A DNA stretch of 64,000 nucleotides, taken from Prodigiosinella aquatilis (GTDB taxonomy: Bacteria; Pseudomonadota; Gammaproteobacteria; Enterobacterales; Enterobacteriaceae). Made by a program: the position numbers and the translations under genes. Where the stretch lies: NCBI GenBank assembly GCA_030388725.1, contig CP128857.1, positions 2,418,001-2,482,000 of the forward strand, read 5' to 3'. The notes under the pieces were generated by a model that was not told where the DNA came from, did no database searches, and saw only the letters and a program-made list of their open reading frames with translations. Position 1 is the stretch's first letter. Each line of letters starts with the position of its first letter. This document shows positions 53,367 to 62,469 of this stretch, piece by piece.

Positions 53367-53711
53367 ATGCATAGAGGTGTAAGTAAACACGATGTGGCAT
53401 CACCATCCCGTTGGGTCGAGCTTGTTCATCGCGGGGGATACATTACTCCGGCACAACGTCAGGCTTTTGAGCAAGCCATCCAAATGGTTAGTGGTCGATT
53501 AAATCTGGTACTCAGTAAGCAAGATCAGCCACGAACAGGTCAGTTTAACTTTGATGCTTTTGTTGATTCGCTGGAGAATGATTTTCTGAAAAATGCGGAT
53601 AATGATGTTTCACCTGGTTTAAGCAGTGATATCGGACAAACAGCTTTCTGGGTTATCCGTTCTATTGCCGACCAGCTAATAACCTTACAGAAGCAGCGAC
53701 AAGTGCTGTGA
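53367..53711 (+). CDS. unknown small protein next to the DspE-like gene
   Basis: I do not recognise this 114-residue protein. It starts MHRGVSKHDVASPSRWVELV and has FNFDAFVDSLENDFLKNADN and IGQTAFWVIRSIADQLITLQ. It has no signal peptide or membrane segment and is probably helical and soluble. It is divergent from the DspE-like gene with a 123-base spacer and followed by a terminator. An effector or chaperone-related role is possible from position alone. Confidence 0.6.
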   Translation: MHRGVSKHDVASPSRWVELVHRGGYITPAQRQAFEQAIQMVSGRLNLVLSKQDQPRTGQFNFDAFVDSLENDFLKNADNDVSPGLSSDIGQTAFWVIRSIADQLITLQKQRQVL

Positions 53712-53732
53712 CATGAGCGCCATTTACACACC

Positions 53733-53759
53733 AAAGCCAGCAATCATTTGCTGGCTTTT
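53733..53759 (+). terminator. terminator after the unknown small gene
   Basis: AAGCCAGCAA-TCAT-TTGCTGGCTT followed by TTC is a strong hairpin with a T-rich 3' side, 22 bases after the stop at 53711. Confidence 0.82.
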
Positions 53760-53833
53760 CTCATTGTGTAACACGCGATGAGCAGGTTGCCGATGTTCGG
53801 GAAACGGCCAGATAAATGGCGATAATACCGAAG

Positions 53834-55759
53834 CTACAACCGACTGAGACAATCCATCGCGACCGCTTTAAAACTGATAAAGTCGGGACTTTCGCGCAAA
53901 CGCGTCATCGCCCGCTCCCGCATAAAGGTTACAAATAGATCGTAGATCGCCATGGCTTCTTCGTACTCGGTTTTGCTGATCGCCAACAGGAAAATCACAT
54001 AGGCGGTTTCATCGCCCCAGGCAATGCCTTGCGGAGCCAATACGGTAAACACCACGGTTTTTTTTGCTAACAATCCCAGCGAGTGCGGTAATGCAATCCC
54101 TTCACCCAGCATGGTACTGACGATAGCTTCTCGTTCTTCCACCGAAGGATAAAATGCCGCGTCGACATACCCTTCCCGCTCAAGCTGATCACACAGCAAG
54201 CGGAACAATTGCGATTGATCCATCGGCGTATTGATGATGTGAAAGTGCTGTGCGTCAAAAAACCGCTCCAGCATGTACGGCCTGGTGCGATCCACCAGTA
54301 CCAGCTTACCGATCTGTTCCAGTTGGTAGCCGGTAGGAAATGGCGATATCACCACCACCGGTTTATCTTTTTCGTTCAGCCGCGAGGTTGAAATAACAAA
54401 ATCAGCTTCAATACTCGGCATCGCCTGATATTCTCGCGGCGAGCTAACGGTGTTCACCTCAATTTGCGGATACTTGCGCATCAACACTGCCTGAATCATG
54501 CGGATGGTAGAATTTCCGGTGTCACAAACCAATAACACCTGAGGATGGCGCTGATAACCGACGTTGTAGTGGCGCTCCAAACCAACGCCAATATGTAAGA
54601 CCAGAAAACCGATTTCATTTTCACTGATGACATAAGGCGTATATTTGCCCCAACTGGAAACCGCCGCCAGCGTCACATCGTAAGCCATAGGATAGTGCTG
54701 CTTGATGTTGGCCAGCAGTGGGTTGGGGATATGAATCTGATAGCGCACGCGGGTAATCATGGTTTTGACATGGGTAAGCAGGTCAGCGCGCAGTTGCGGA
54801 TCATTTTGCAGGTTGAAATTGTAGTGTTTGTTGATGTAACTGAGGATGTAATCCACCAGGGAGTTACTGTCGTCGGCACTGATGGCGCTCGGTGTAATCT
54901 CTTGCACACGGCGTGCAGCAATGTTCACCCGCAGATAAGCCTCTTCCGACAGAGAAATCGGTTTACTGGTCAACGACCGCATGACCTGAATGATATGTTG
55001 CGCCGCATGGCACACATCCTCATCAACCCCTTCAGCAACGAAATCGGAAAGCGGATACCCCTCGTTGATGCGCCGTATCGTCACCGCGCAGTAAAGTTGC
55101 AGATAACGCTCCCCGTCGTCCGTCATGCGAATCGAACTGCGAGAAAGGCATTGATGTAGCAACGGCTGTAACATCGACACCATACCACGGTCGAGCACAT
55201 CAGCACTGAGCAGTGGGTTATCGTTGTCATTTTGCTCAATCTGGTACAGCAGATCGGTCAGACAGGTACGAATTGAGACTTCGCCGCCAAACAGTTTCAT
55301 GCCGTAGCGAGGTCTGGCCTCAAGTGACAGACTATAACGATTCAACCATTCCCGCACTTCAGCCATATCATTTTGCAGAGTCGCCCGGCTGACAAACCAT
55401 TCGTCCGCCACATCTTCCAGTTTGAGCGAGAAAGCGGAGGTTAAAAAACGCATTAGCAGATAATGTACGCGCTCTGTCGAGGTTCGCGGCACATTCAACC
55501 GAGATGGCGACGCTTGCAACCAGTCATCGTAACGGGCTGAATCAATAATTTTTAGCTGGTAACCCTCACCACGATTGAGCACGAAACTCGCGCCGTGATC
55601 TGCCAGCAACTCGTTGAGCGACGTGATATCAGTACGTACAGTACGTGTCGACACGGCAAAACGCCGCGCCAACTCTCCCTGCGGCAGAGGTTCATTTCTC
55701 AGGGCATCAAACAACTGCGCTAATCGTTGGTTGGGAAATCTCACGTGATTTGATCCCAT
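53834..55759 (-). CDS. PRD-containing transcriptional regulator (BglG/MtlR type)
   Basis: This 641-residue cytoplasmic regulator has two N-terminal helix-turn-helix segments (FAVSTRTVRTDITSLNELLA and DVADEWFVSRATLQNDMAEV), two PRD domains at about 180-400 whose His residues are phosphorylated by the PTS, an EIIB-like domain (VLLVCDTGNSTIRMIQAVLM near 408) and a C-terminal EIIA-like domain (GEGIALPHSLGLL near 555) with the phospho-His. Such regulators switch on sugar operons according to PTS state. It lies at the downstream end of the minus-strand operon with its own spacer of about 140 bases. It lacks a sigma-54 activator domain, unlike DgaR/LevR. Confidence 0.9.
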   Translation of the reverse strand: MGSNHVRFPNQRLAQLFDALRNEPLPQGELARRFAVSTRTVRTDITSLNELLADHGASFVLNRGEGYQLKIIDSARYDDWLQASPSRLNVPRTSTERVHYLLMRFLTSAFSLKLEDVADEWFVSRATLQNDMAEVREWLNRYSLSLEARPRYGMKLFGGEVSIRTCLTDLLYQIEQNDNDNPLLSADVLDRGMVSMLQPLLHQCLSRSSIRMTDDGERYLQLYCAVTIRRINEGYPLSDFVAEGVDEDVCHAAQHIIQVMRSLTSKPISLSEEAYLRVNIAARRVQEITPSAISADDSNSLVDYILSYINKHYNFNLQNDPQLRADLLTHVKTMITRVRYQIHIPNPLLANIKQHYPMAYDVTLAAVSSWGKYTPYVISENEIGFLVLHIGVGLERHYNVGYQRHPQVLLVCDTGNSTIRMIQAVLMRKYPQIEVNTVSSPREYQAMPSIEADFVISTSRLNEKDKPVVVISPFPTGYQLEQIGKLVLVDRTRPYMLERFFDAQHFHIINTPMDQSQLFRLLCDQLEREGYVDAAFYPSVEEREAIVSTMLGEGIALPHSLGLLAKKTVVFTVLAPQGIAWGDETAYVIFLLAISKTEYEEAMAIYDLFVTFMRERAMTRLRESPDFISFKAVAMDCLSRL

Positions 55760-55901
55760 GTTACGAATTTACACATATGATCGGCAGCGGCCATCTTTAT
55801 TCCCGGCAAACCAGAGAATTGCCCGTTATCCATCTTTTCCTCCGAACCATAAAGTTGGCCGCCCAGGGTTATACAACACGTTTGTTATGGCGGAACGTTT
55901 A

Positions 55902-56642
55902 TTATGCCAGCAGCTGTTGAGTCATCGTCAATAGCGCTCGAACATCATCAGGCCGTGTGTTACCAGACGCTGGGTCAATAATTGAGCTGTAAATATGCGG
56001 AATGATTTTGCTCACACCGGCATCCAATGCCACCTTAAGAATCTCGGCATAATTATCCAGACTGATACCACCTGTCGGTTCCAGCCAGAAATCATGCCTG
56101 GCGCAGGCTTGTGCCACCGCGGTGAACTCGTCAATCGATTTTAGCCCGCCCATCGGGAAATATTTGATTGAACTGCCGCCCATATCTTTCAGTAACGCAA
56201 TGGCAGTCTCTATTGGAACAACACCGTCAGGCGCCAGAGAGCTCAACGGACCAGTGGAAATTTTCACCATTCCAACCGTACCGGTTGGTGATACCAGTCC
56301 ATTCACCACCGTCTGCGATTGCCCCAGCAATGCCCGGCTGGTACCCACGCCGGTGAATACCTGATTAACATGCTGTGGCTGAATCTGGCGAGCAATTTCA
56401 CTCACCATCAACGACTGATTCGGATCACCCGCCCCCAACCCAACAGAAATTGCATTATCGATCAGTTGAGCATAGTCGAGCATATCCGCCACGGCGTCGT
56501 CGACGCTGCCATAATTTTTCGACAATACCCCTACCAGCACATACCCATCAGCAGCCAGCCATATGTCGCGAGCGTTTTGTTTAGAGCCCGCCAGCACATT
56601 CAGGCAAACACGATCATTATAGAATTTGGGTGTCAACGTCAT
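55902..56642 (-). CDS. DgaF-like aldolase (KDPG/KDGP type)
   Basis: The 246-residue TIM-barrel protein resembles DgaF, the 2-keto-3-deoxygluconate-6-phosphate aldolase of D-glucosaminate degradation. It has YGSVDDAVADMLDYAQL, SVGLGAGDPNQSLMVSEIAR, VKISTGPLSSLAPDGVVPIE, IKYFPMGGLKSIDEFTAVAQ with the Schiff-base Lys and WLEPTGGISLDNYAEILKVA. It overlaps the DgaE-like gene by four bases. It should split a keto-deoxy sugar acid phosphate to pyruvate and glyceraldehyde 3-phosphate. Confidence 0.87.
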   Translation of the reverse strand: MTLTPKFYNDRVCLNVLAGSKQNARDIWLAADGYVLVGVLSKNYGSVDDAVADMLDYAQLIDNAISVGLGAGDPNQSLMVSEIARQIQPQHVNQVFTGVGTSRALLGQSQTVVNGLVSPTGTVGMVKISTGPLSSLAPDGVVPIETAIALLKDMGGSSIKYFPMGGLKSIDEFTAVAQACARHDFWLEPTGGISLDNYAEILKVALDAGVSKIIPHIYSSIIDPASGNTRPDDVRALLTMTQQLLA

Positions 56643-57760
56643 GCGCTTTTATCTCCTGTTAATAAAGCCTTCATGCAAACAAAAATGGTATCTAGCTGAT
56701 CTGGAGTAACACTGCGCACATCGACTTCGATAATGCTTTCATTGGCTTTGTAGCCGCGGAAATAGATGGCGATATCACCGGTTTTCAACGCCAGCACCAC
56801 CTCGCCAGTGGTACGGCCAATCACCGCTTCGTCGAAATGAATTTCAGTACGGGCGATATCGCGCCCAGCGGCATCCCATACCACGCGGGCACAGACACCT
56901 TGCAGACTATTGAGATCAGCGATAAAGGGGGTCATTTTTTCCACCATCTGCGCACCGGTCACTTTCTGCTGGGTCAGGTAGTTTTCAATCGCCTGCGTCA
57001 GGCCCAGAATGCCTTCTTTACCCACTTTCATCGCACGACCAATCCCGGTTGATTGGCGTTTCACCCACTCAACATAGTGATGCTTACCGATCACCAGTCC
57101 GCTGGTTGGCCCTTCGATGGCTTTCGCCCCGCTGTAAATAACCAAATCGGCACCGGCACGGTAATAACCCTGCAAATCTTCTTCCGCCGCCGCATCAACA
57201 ATTAACGGTACACCGTGTTCAGCCGCCACGACGGCCGCCTGCGCCACGCTGAGGTGGCTTTTCTGCACACAGTGGTGAGATTTGATATAGAGGATTGCTG
57301 CGGTTTGTGAGGTAATTGCCGCAGAAAGTTGTTCCGGCGAACACTCATTGGCATAACCCGCCTCCACTAGCCGACCACCGCCCAGCGCCACCATGGTGCC
57401 GACTGGCGCACCGAAGTTCACGTTGTGACCTTTCGGCAGCACAATGTCATGTGGCACGGTCAGTGGTGCTGCGTGCAGGTTATCCAGTAGCCAATCGTTA
57501 TCTTTGACGATCACCGCCGCCACCGACTGGGCAATGCCCGCAGAAGCACAGGACACCACCACCGCGTTTTCCACATTCAACAACCCGGCGATATAAACGC
57601 CAGTCTTATTCACCAGATCTTTCATTTCAAAATAGTGATTAAGACCGTACCGCACAGTATCCACCACGTCGGCGGACGGTGTGGAAACACCGAGAATAGT
57701 CATCCGCCCGGAGGCGTTGATAACTTGTTTTAAACCATATTTTTCATACACCGAACACAT
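56639..57760 (-). CDS. DgaE-like PLP enzyme (SelA family)
   Basis: This 373-residue PLP-dependent enzyme of the SelA/DgaE family resembles D-glucosaminate-6-phosphate ammonia lyase. It shows NASGRMTILGVSTPSADVVD, VVSCASAGIAQSVAAVIV, VPLIVDAAAEEDLQGYYRAG and the PLP lysine in IYSGAKAIEGPTSGLVIGK near 220. It would deaminate an amino sugar acid phosphate to the keto-deoxy product used by the aldolase. It overlaps both neighbours by short distances. Confidence 0.87.
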   Translation of the reverse strand: MCSVYEKYGLKQVINASGRMTILGVSTPSADVVDTVRYGLNHYFEMKDLVNKTGVYIAGLLNVENAVVVSCASAGIAQSVAAVIVKDNDWLLDNLHAAPLTVPHDIVLPKGHNVNFGAPVGTMVALGGGRLVEAGYANECSPEQLSAAITSQTAAILYIKSHHCVQKSHLSVAQAAVVAAEHGVPLIVDAAAEEDLQGYYRAGADLVIYSGAKAIEGPTSGLVIGKHHYVEWVKRQSTGIGRAMKVGKEGILGLTQAIENYLTQQKVTGAQMVEKMTPFIADLNSLQGVCARVVWDAAGRDIARTEIHFDEAVIGRTTGEVVLALKTGDIAIYFRGYKANESIIEVDVRSVTPDQLDTIFVCMKALLTGDKSA

Positions 57761-58877
57761 CGTTTATTTTCCCTTCATCGGTCACTATCCACTGACCGGC
57801 CACAACCACCGCCAGCGGCATCAGATATTTTTCGCCCTGCACATGTTCCCCTTCGGAATCAATGAACGGACAAGCATCTTCTTTGACAGTAAAAATGGTC
57901 AGGTCCGCATCAAGCCCCACATCGAGACGGCCCTTGGTTTGCAGGCGCAGACCATCGGCGGCCCGCCAGGTAACTCGGTCGATAACCTGCGGCAACGTCA
58001 TGCCGATGCTAAAGAATTTCGACATCACATGTGCAAGGTTACGCACCGGACCGTGGATGCGATTACGGCAATAAATATCCGAACTGATGGTGTCAGGCAG
58101 AACGCCCTGTGCGATGGCGATACGCGCCACTTCAAAACTGAAACTGGCGTTACCGTGGCCGACATCCAGCCGGACACCACGCTCAATTGCCTGTTTAACC
58201 GCCGCCCGCAATGTGCCTGCCGGGGTAAGAATGCGGTTCGGTTTGCCGTTATAGCAATGAGTGATAATGTCACCGGCAGTCAGCAACCCGGCTATTTCAT
58301 CAAGATCAGGAGGGTTGTTGCCGACATGAACCATCAACGGCAGACCACCGATCTCCTGCTGGATAGCCTTCGCGCACTGCAACGGTTTAATGCCGTTTTC
58401 ACCCACCACACTGCTGCTCATCCGCGCTTTGATACCGACGATAAAATCCGGTAGACGCTGTACAGCATCGCGCACCGCCAGTGGATCAATCTGCTGCATG
58501 TCCGCCAGTTCGTTTTGCGTCACAATGCCGGTACGGGCAATATTCAGCAGCGCATACACCTGCGTGGTGGCACTGCGGGTAATGGCATAAAAATCATCAA
58601 TATCGTTCGCGCCAGTGCTACCCGCATCAATCACCGTCGTCACACCGGTACTGACGCCAATGCGATCCGCCTCATCATGATAAATCGGTGATTTGGGGTA
58701 ACAATGTACGTGGGAATCAATCCAGCCGGCACTCAGATAGTAACGTCCCGCCAGATCCCGCTCACATTTCGCCGTTCCCGCTACCTGTCCGACGGCGGCA
58801 ATTTTGCCGTCATGGATAGCGATATCGACCTGTTGTTCATCGGTCAGACGCGCACGCCGGATAATGAGATCGAACAT
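57744..58877 (-). CDS. amidohydrolase/deacetylase (EF_0837-like)
   Basis: This 377-residue metal-dependent amidohydrolase has WIDSHVHCYPKS near 53-64 with the HxH motif, a probable carboxylated Lys in VGIKARMSSSVV near 150, MVHVGNNPPDL, IITHCYNG and SSDIYCRNRIHGPVRNL. The cluster order matches Enterococcus EF_0837-type loci as I recall. It probably removes an N-acyl group from an amino sugar acid before the DgaE-like step. It overlaps the DgaE-like gene by 17 bases. Confidence 0.85.
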   Translation of the reverse strand: MFDLIIRRARLTDEQQVDIAIHDGKIAAVGQVAGTAKCERDLAGRYYLSAGWIDSHVHCYPKSPIYHDEADRIGVSTGVTTVIDAGSTGANDIDDFYAITRSATTQVYALLNIARTGIVTQNELADMQQIDPLAVRDAVQRLPDFIVGIKARMSSSVVGENGIKPLQCAKAIQQEIGGLPLMVHVGNNPPDLDEIAGLLTAGDIITHCYNGKPNRILTPAGTLRAAVKQAIERGVRLDVGHGNASFSFEVARIAIAQGVLPDTISSDIYCRNRIHGPVRNLAHVMSKFFSIGMTLPQVIDRVTWRAADGLRLQTKGRLDVGLDADLTIFTVKEDACPFIDSEGEHVQGEKYLMPLAVVVAGQWIVTDEGKINDVFGV

Positions 58878-58933
58878 GATCTATAACTCCTTGAACGGTG
58901 GTTTGCCCACTAAGGGCAAACCACCAGGACAGC

Positions 58934-59587
58934 TTAGCTAATGGTAATCGGGAAGATGGCACCCAGGATCATGGCACCGAGGATCGCGCCACCGGTGATA
59001 GGCTTACTCCACAGATAGAACACCAACGCCCCCGCCAGCGCCCCCAGACCAATGGGAATAGAGGCGGTCATGGCAGAAAGGATGATCAACGGCCCGAGGA
59101 AACGGCCCGAAGCATTACCTGCCCCCATCATCACATCAGCACCGTAGGTGGAATCACTCTGATTGATGGTGAATTTACGCGCCAAAATGATGATGTAACC
59201 GATTGCCAACCCCAGCAACAGACCCGTCACCAGCGACGCAGCAAAGTTGGCCACCGGAAATACGATACCTGCGCCAAGCAAGAGCGCTGGAACGCCCAGA
59301 CCGACACCGGTCTGGATAGCGCCACCAATATCGAGAATCCCCACCAATGAACCTTCAATGATGCGAGCAAACAGGAAACTGGCACCGAAGGCCGCCACCG
59401 CGCCATACACCCCGGTTGAGATACCGGAACGCAGCATGGAGACAAAAGCCACTTCATTAAAAGCACCGATGCCATACAGGTAATACATGTGTGTACCGGC
59501 AAACACGCCAGAGGAGATCAAGCCGACAAAGATGGGAAAAGACCAGTCGGCATACCAAAAACCGCTTTTTGTTTCGTCCATTGTCAT
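58934..59587 (-). CDS. DUF4310 membrane protein
   Basis: This 217-residue inner-membrane protein has several helices. It starts MTMDETKSGFWYADWSFPIF and contains GIGAFNEVAFVSMLRSGIST and LLGLAIGYIIILARKFTINQ. I place it in DUF4310 from the composition and its fixed neighbours. It forms a set with DUF4311, DUF4312 and a glycine-rich SFCGS protein. Transport of the operon substrate is a reasonable guess because no other permease is encoded here. Confidence 0.78.
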   Translation of the reverse strand: MTMDETKSGFWYADWSFPIFVGLISSGVFAGTHMYYLYGIGAFNEVAFVSMLRSGISTGVYGAVAAFGASFLFARIIEGSLVGILDIGGAIQTGVGLGVPALLLGAGIVFPVANFAASLVTGLLLGLAIGYIIILARKFTINQSDSTYGADVMMGAGNASGRFLGPLIILSAMTASIPIGLGALAGALVFYLWSKPITGGAILGAMILGAIFPITIS

Positions 59588-59595
59588 TGTCCTCG

Positions 59596-60372
59596 TTATT
59601 TACCGCTCAGGGAGTGGTGAATCAGATCCAGCCAGCCCGGAATGCCCAAATGGAAAGATTGCAGCAGTTTCATATCAAAGCCGCGGAAGAAGCCGCTCAA
59701 GACAAACAGCAGAATGATGGCGCACATCATCACCTGAGTGACCTTATGCCAACCGCTCTCTTCTACCCCTTTGCCGATCAGGATACCCAGCACCAGACCC
59801 GGCACGGCATTCCCCATGATCATCTGCGCCAGACCACCGAAAATCGTGGCCCAGAAACCCGATTTTTTACCTGCATCGATCGCCGCCAACCAGAAAATTA
59901 CCGGCATAACGGTATTCACCAGCAGGTTAGCCGCAGGCACCAGCACTTTCACCGCCGTAACCTGTAACGCAGCCGGTACGGCAGAAGCCGTAGTGTTAAG
60001 AAAGGCCACCACAACCATGCCGATAATGCCGCAGGCAATGGCCATTTTTTTCGGATCGTACAGGGTTTCAGCTACGTTACGGTTTTTCACCATCAAGGCC
60101 GCCACACCCCAATGGGGGATAATGCGATGATCAACATCCTGCGTAAAGGCACCGGCCGCCACCGAGGACGCCCAGGCATTGAAGAAAAAACCCAGTCCAA
60201 AAGAGAAGTGAGAAGCCGGATCGCCCTCACAGGAATTTAATTCACCTAGTGTACGAAATGCGCCCATCCCCTGCGTGGTCGGTGCGTGAAACATGCGTGC
60301 GGCCCCTGCGCCGACACCGACACCCACTAACCCGCCGATGATTAACGACTTGAACAAAATTATTAAAAACAT
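59596..60372 (-). CDS. DUF4311 membrane protein
   Basis: This 258-residue inner-membrane protein starts MFLIILFKSLIIGGLVGVGV. It has the segments GAGAARMFHAPTTQGMGAFR and FSFGLGFFFNAWASSVAAGA and about six helices. It is encoded eight bases upstream of the DUF4310 gene. The pair may form the membrane part of an uncharacterised transporter. The family name is given from context and from memory of the domain set. Confidence 0.78.
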   Translation of the reverse strand: MFLIILFKSLIIGGLVGVGVGAGAARMFHAPTTQGMGAFRTLGELNSCEGDPASHFSFGLGFFFNAWASSVAAGAFTQDVDHRIIPHWGVAALMVKNRNVAETLYDPKKMAIACGIIGMVVVAFLNTTASAVPAALQVTAVKVLVPAANLLVNTVMPVIFWLAAIDAGKKSGFWATIFGGLAQMIMGNAVPGLVLGILIGKGVEESGWHKVTQVMMCAIILLFVLSGFFRGFDMKLLQSFHLGIPGWLDLIHHSLSGK

Positions 60373-60405
60373 CAGTTTTTCCTTTCGTCTTATCGCCCAA
60401 CGTTT

Positions 60406-60705
60406 TTATTTCGCCGCCGTAAATATCACCTTATCAGTATCAATTACGGTAACGTTGACGGTAATCTCCAGCTCCACGCTGTAGCTCCGCCGCTCACGCG
60501 CCAGAAAGAAGAACAGAAAGCGCTCCTTTCTCACACTCTCCTGCGCACGAATCACCTTCACGTCCTGTGGTTCAATACGCAGCAGAATCTTATTGGTGTT
60601 TCGAAGCACCTGGTTCTGTACCTGGCTGAGTGCATCGGCAAAGGCTTTCGCTTTACTGTCGCCTTTACCGCTGACCTTTACCATGGTCGTGAATTGTTCT
60701 TTCAT
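60406..60705 (-). CDS. DUF4312 small protein
   Basis: This 99-residue protein begins MKEQFTTMVKVSGKGDSKAK. It is mostly beta-like with a basic stretch (RKERFLFFFLARERRSYSVE) and no membrane segment. It is the usual partner of the DUF4310/DUF4311 pair and lies three bases downstream of the SFCGS gene. Its biochemical role is unknown; a cytoplasmic accessory subunit is a guess. Confidence 0.75.
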   Translation of the reverse strand: MKEQFTTMVKVSGKGDSKAKAFADALSQVQNQVLRNTNKILLRIEPQDVKVIRAQESVRKERFLFFFLARERRSYSVELEITVNVTVIDTDKVIFTAAK

Positions 60706-60707
60706 AG

Positions 60708-61064
60708 TTAGCTGCCGTATTTCTTGTTCCAGGTCTGTACCAGCCTTTCGCCCAATTCTTCTTTATCCATGAAGCCAAACCCCAACACCGTGGCACCTTC
60801 ATTAATCGCGGTGACACCCTCATCAATAGAGCGCATGCCGTGTTTCGCTTTGTAGCCATATTTGTTCTGTGCAGTAATCGCGCCGGCACCACCGCTACCG
60901 CAGAAGGAGATGCCAAAATCGGCGTTTTCCGCCTTCATGACATCACCAAGCTTCATGTCTGCAGCGACACCTGGAACGACCACTGCCCGACCGCCGGCTT
61001 TTTCTACGCCGATGGCAACTTTTTGACCTTTACCTAAACGATCACCAATAACTACGGTTACCAT
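60708..61064 (-). CDS. glycine-rich SFCGS-family protein
   Basis: From the ATG at 61064, preceded by AAGGAACACAAC, the protein has 118 residues; a longer start at 61091 is less likely. It starts MVTVVIGDRLGKGQKVAIGV and contains the name-giving ISFCGSGGAGAITAQNKYGY near 75-94. The glycine-rich loop with an exposed Cys could carry a phosphoryl or other group, as in PTS IIB proteins, but that is a guess. It is a fixed member of the DUF4310-4312 set. Confidence 0.8.
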   Translation of the reverse strand: MVTVVIGDRLGKGQKVAIGVEKAGGRAVVVPGVAADMKLGDVMKAENADFGISFCGSGGAGAITAQNKYGYKAKHGMRSIDEGVTAINEGATVLGFGFMDKEELGERLVQTWNKKYGS

Positions 61065-61123
61065 GTTGTGTTCCTTATTATGTTGGTTCAAAAATCGGGG
61101 ATTACGCGGCCATGTTGCCCACG

Positions 61124-61462
61124 TTATTTATTTTCCCTGGCGACTTCAAAATGCACCGAAAGCAGCCACGACTCTTCAACAGGAAGATTACCAAACAGCG
61201 CCACGACTTCGGCTGCCAGTTGCATGGAGTCGGTAGAGATCTCCTCAAACAGATCCGCATCAACATCAGGCAGGGACTCACCGGTTAGCGAACGTCGCGC
61301 CATCGCCAAAACATGGGAAGCCAACATCTGTTGCTGTACGGCGTTTGGATGAATCGCTTTAGCGGTAAACAGATCACCAATCTGCACCATCACATGGTCT
61401 GCCAATATCTGAATACTTTCGGGACTCACTACGTTATTTACCGTTACCGCTCCATTACTCAC
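61124..61462 (-). CDS. stand-alone PRD-domain protein
   Basis: A GTG at 61460-61462 after AGGAGTATTGCG gives 112 residues; a longer frame to 61618 has an implausible, basic N-terminus. The protein (VMVQIGDLFTAKAIHPNAVQ, ASHVLAMARRSLTGESL, LFGNLPVEESWLLSVHFEVA) is a single PRD regulatory domain with candidate His residues (HPN and VHFE). It is first in the operon, before the SFCGS gene. It may act as a PTS-phosphorylation sensor for the local regulator. No DNA-binding domain is present. Confidence 0.78.
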   Translation of the reverse strand: MSNGAVTVNNVVSPESIQILADHVMVQIGDLFTAKAIHPNAVQQQMLASHVLAMARRSLTGESLPDVDADLFEEISTDSMQLAAEVVALFGNLPVEESWLLSVHFEVARENK

Positions 61463-62321
61463 CGCAATACTCCTGTTCCCGTGACGAACAATATTAATAA
61501 TTAGCGTTGAAAATAAACTACCCCCGACGCGGTAAGGTTTGTAGACACACTTTTTCCACTTCAAAGTGGAAATTGAACAATAATAAGAATAAGTTATCTC
61601 CCCCAACAGTCGGAACATTACAGAGAAAATCCATTTATCTTAAACGGTTATGACACTCTACCTATTTTTATGATAATAAATCCCTGGTGGGAAAACGGAG
61701 TAAAAAACCAGTAAATCGAATAAAGAAATATGCTAAAAAAGCATCACTGACATTCGTCTTCACCGAAGACTTTTACCCACACCCCCTCTCAAATGAGAGT
61801 ATCTGATAACTATTTTGACCACGTTTTTAGCGTGATACATGGCCTTATCAGTGCTATTTAGTACATTTTTAAAGTTTTCCGAAAATAATATTAAGTTCCC
61901 CCTATACTCACCGTCTTATATCCTACGATGGGGATCAAATGGGTATTTATAGCGTCATGTATTTTCTACGATAATAGTAGCCTCAGACAGGTTAGTATTG
62001 GTTAGTAAAATACAGAACGCTTCTCCTCCAATTCGTAAGGCGTAGTCATTTCGACAAATATGATTCTTATTAACGAGCTAAAATATATTAATACGTTATC
62101 TCCTATGGCATAACCATGTTCGTCATAACTGGTTTGAAATAGCCAATATCGAGCCAGTCCACCATAAATCAAGGAACAATAAACCTGGCGCCATATGGCT
62201 CATGAATGCCATGAAAAAGAGATATATCAGTGTCATAGAAGCAGCAAGTAATCCATCGCTTAACGACAGTCCTGGTATGGCAAAATCCAAATAATACTGA
62301 GGTAAATCTCAGAGGAGAAAT
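61463..62321. other. long intergenic region upstream of the PRD operon
   Basis: About 860 bases hold no convincing gene. The operon promoter should lie in 61463-61700. A short hairpin GTCTTC-ACC-GAAGAC followed by TTTTA lies near 61756-61775 on the plus strand, and CTCTCAAATGAGAG near 61786. No sigma-54 promoter with correct spacing was seen. Confidence 0.45.
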
Positions 62322-62360
62322 ATGGAAAAAATTCAGCGTTCGTATTCAGATAAAGGTTAG
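62322..62360 (+). other. 12-codon ORF with a strong ribosome binding site
   Basis: CAGAGGAGAAAT precedes ATG and a frame MEKIQRSYSDKG that ends in TAG. A hairpin with arms ACATGG and CCATGT followed by TTTTAT lies at about 62393-62419, so a small plus-strand transcript is plausible. It may be a real micropeptide or the start of a lost gene. Confidence 0.35.
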
Positions 62361-62469
62361 CAACAGTTGCCAATACTGGCGAGAAACCAAAAACATGGCA
62401 GATGAAAACCCATGTTTTTATGCATGTGGAAAATCACAAATCACAATGAAACCAAAATGAATGTTAGTT

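Noticed and set aside
61700..62000. Sigma-54 promoter for the DgaE/DgaF-type operon
   Set aside because: No GG-N10-GC element with correct spacing was seen, and the local regulator lacks a sigma-54 activator domain.
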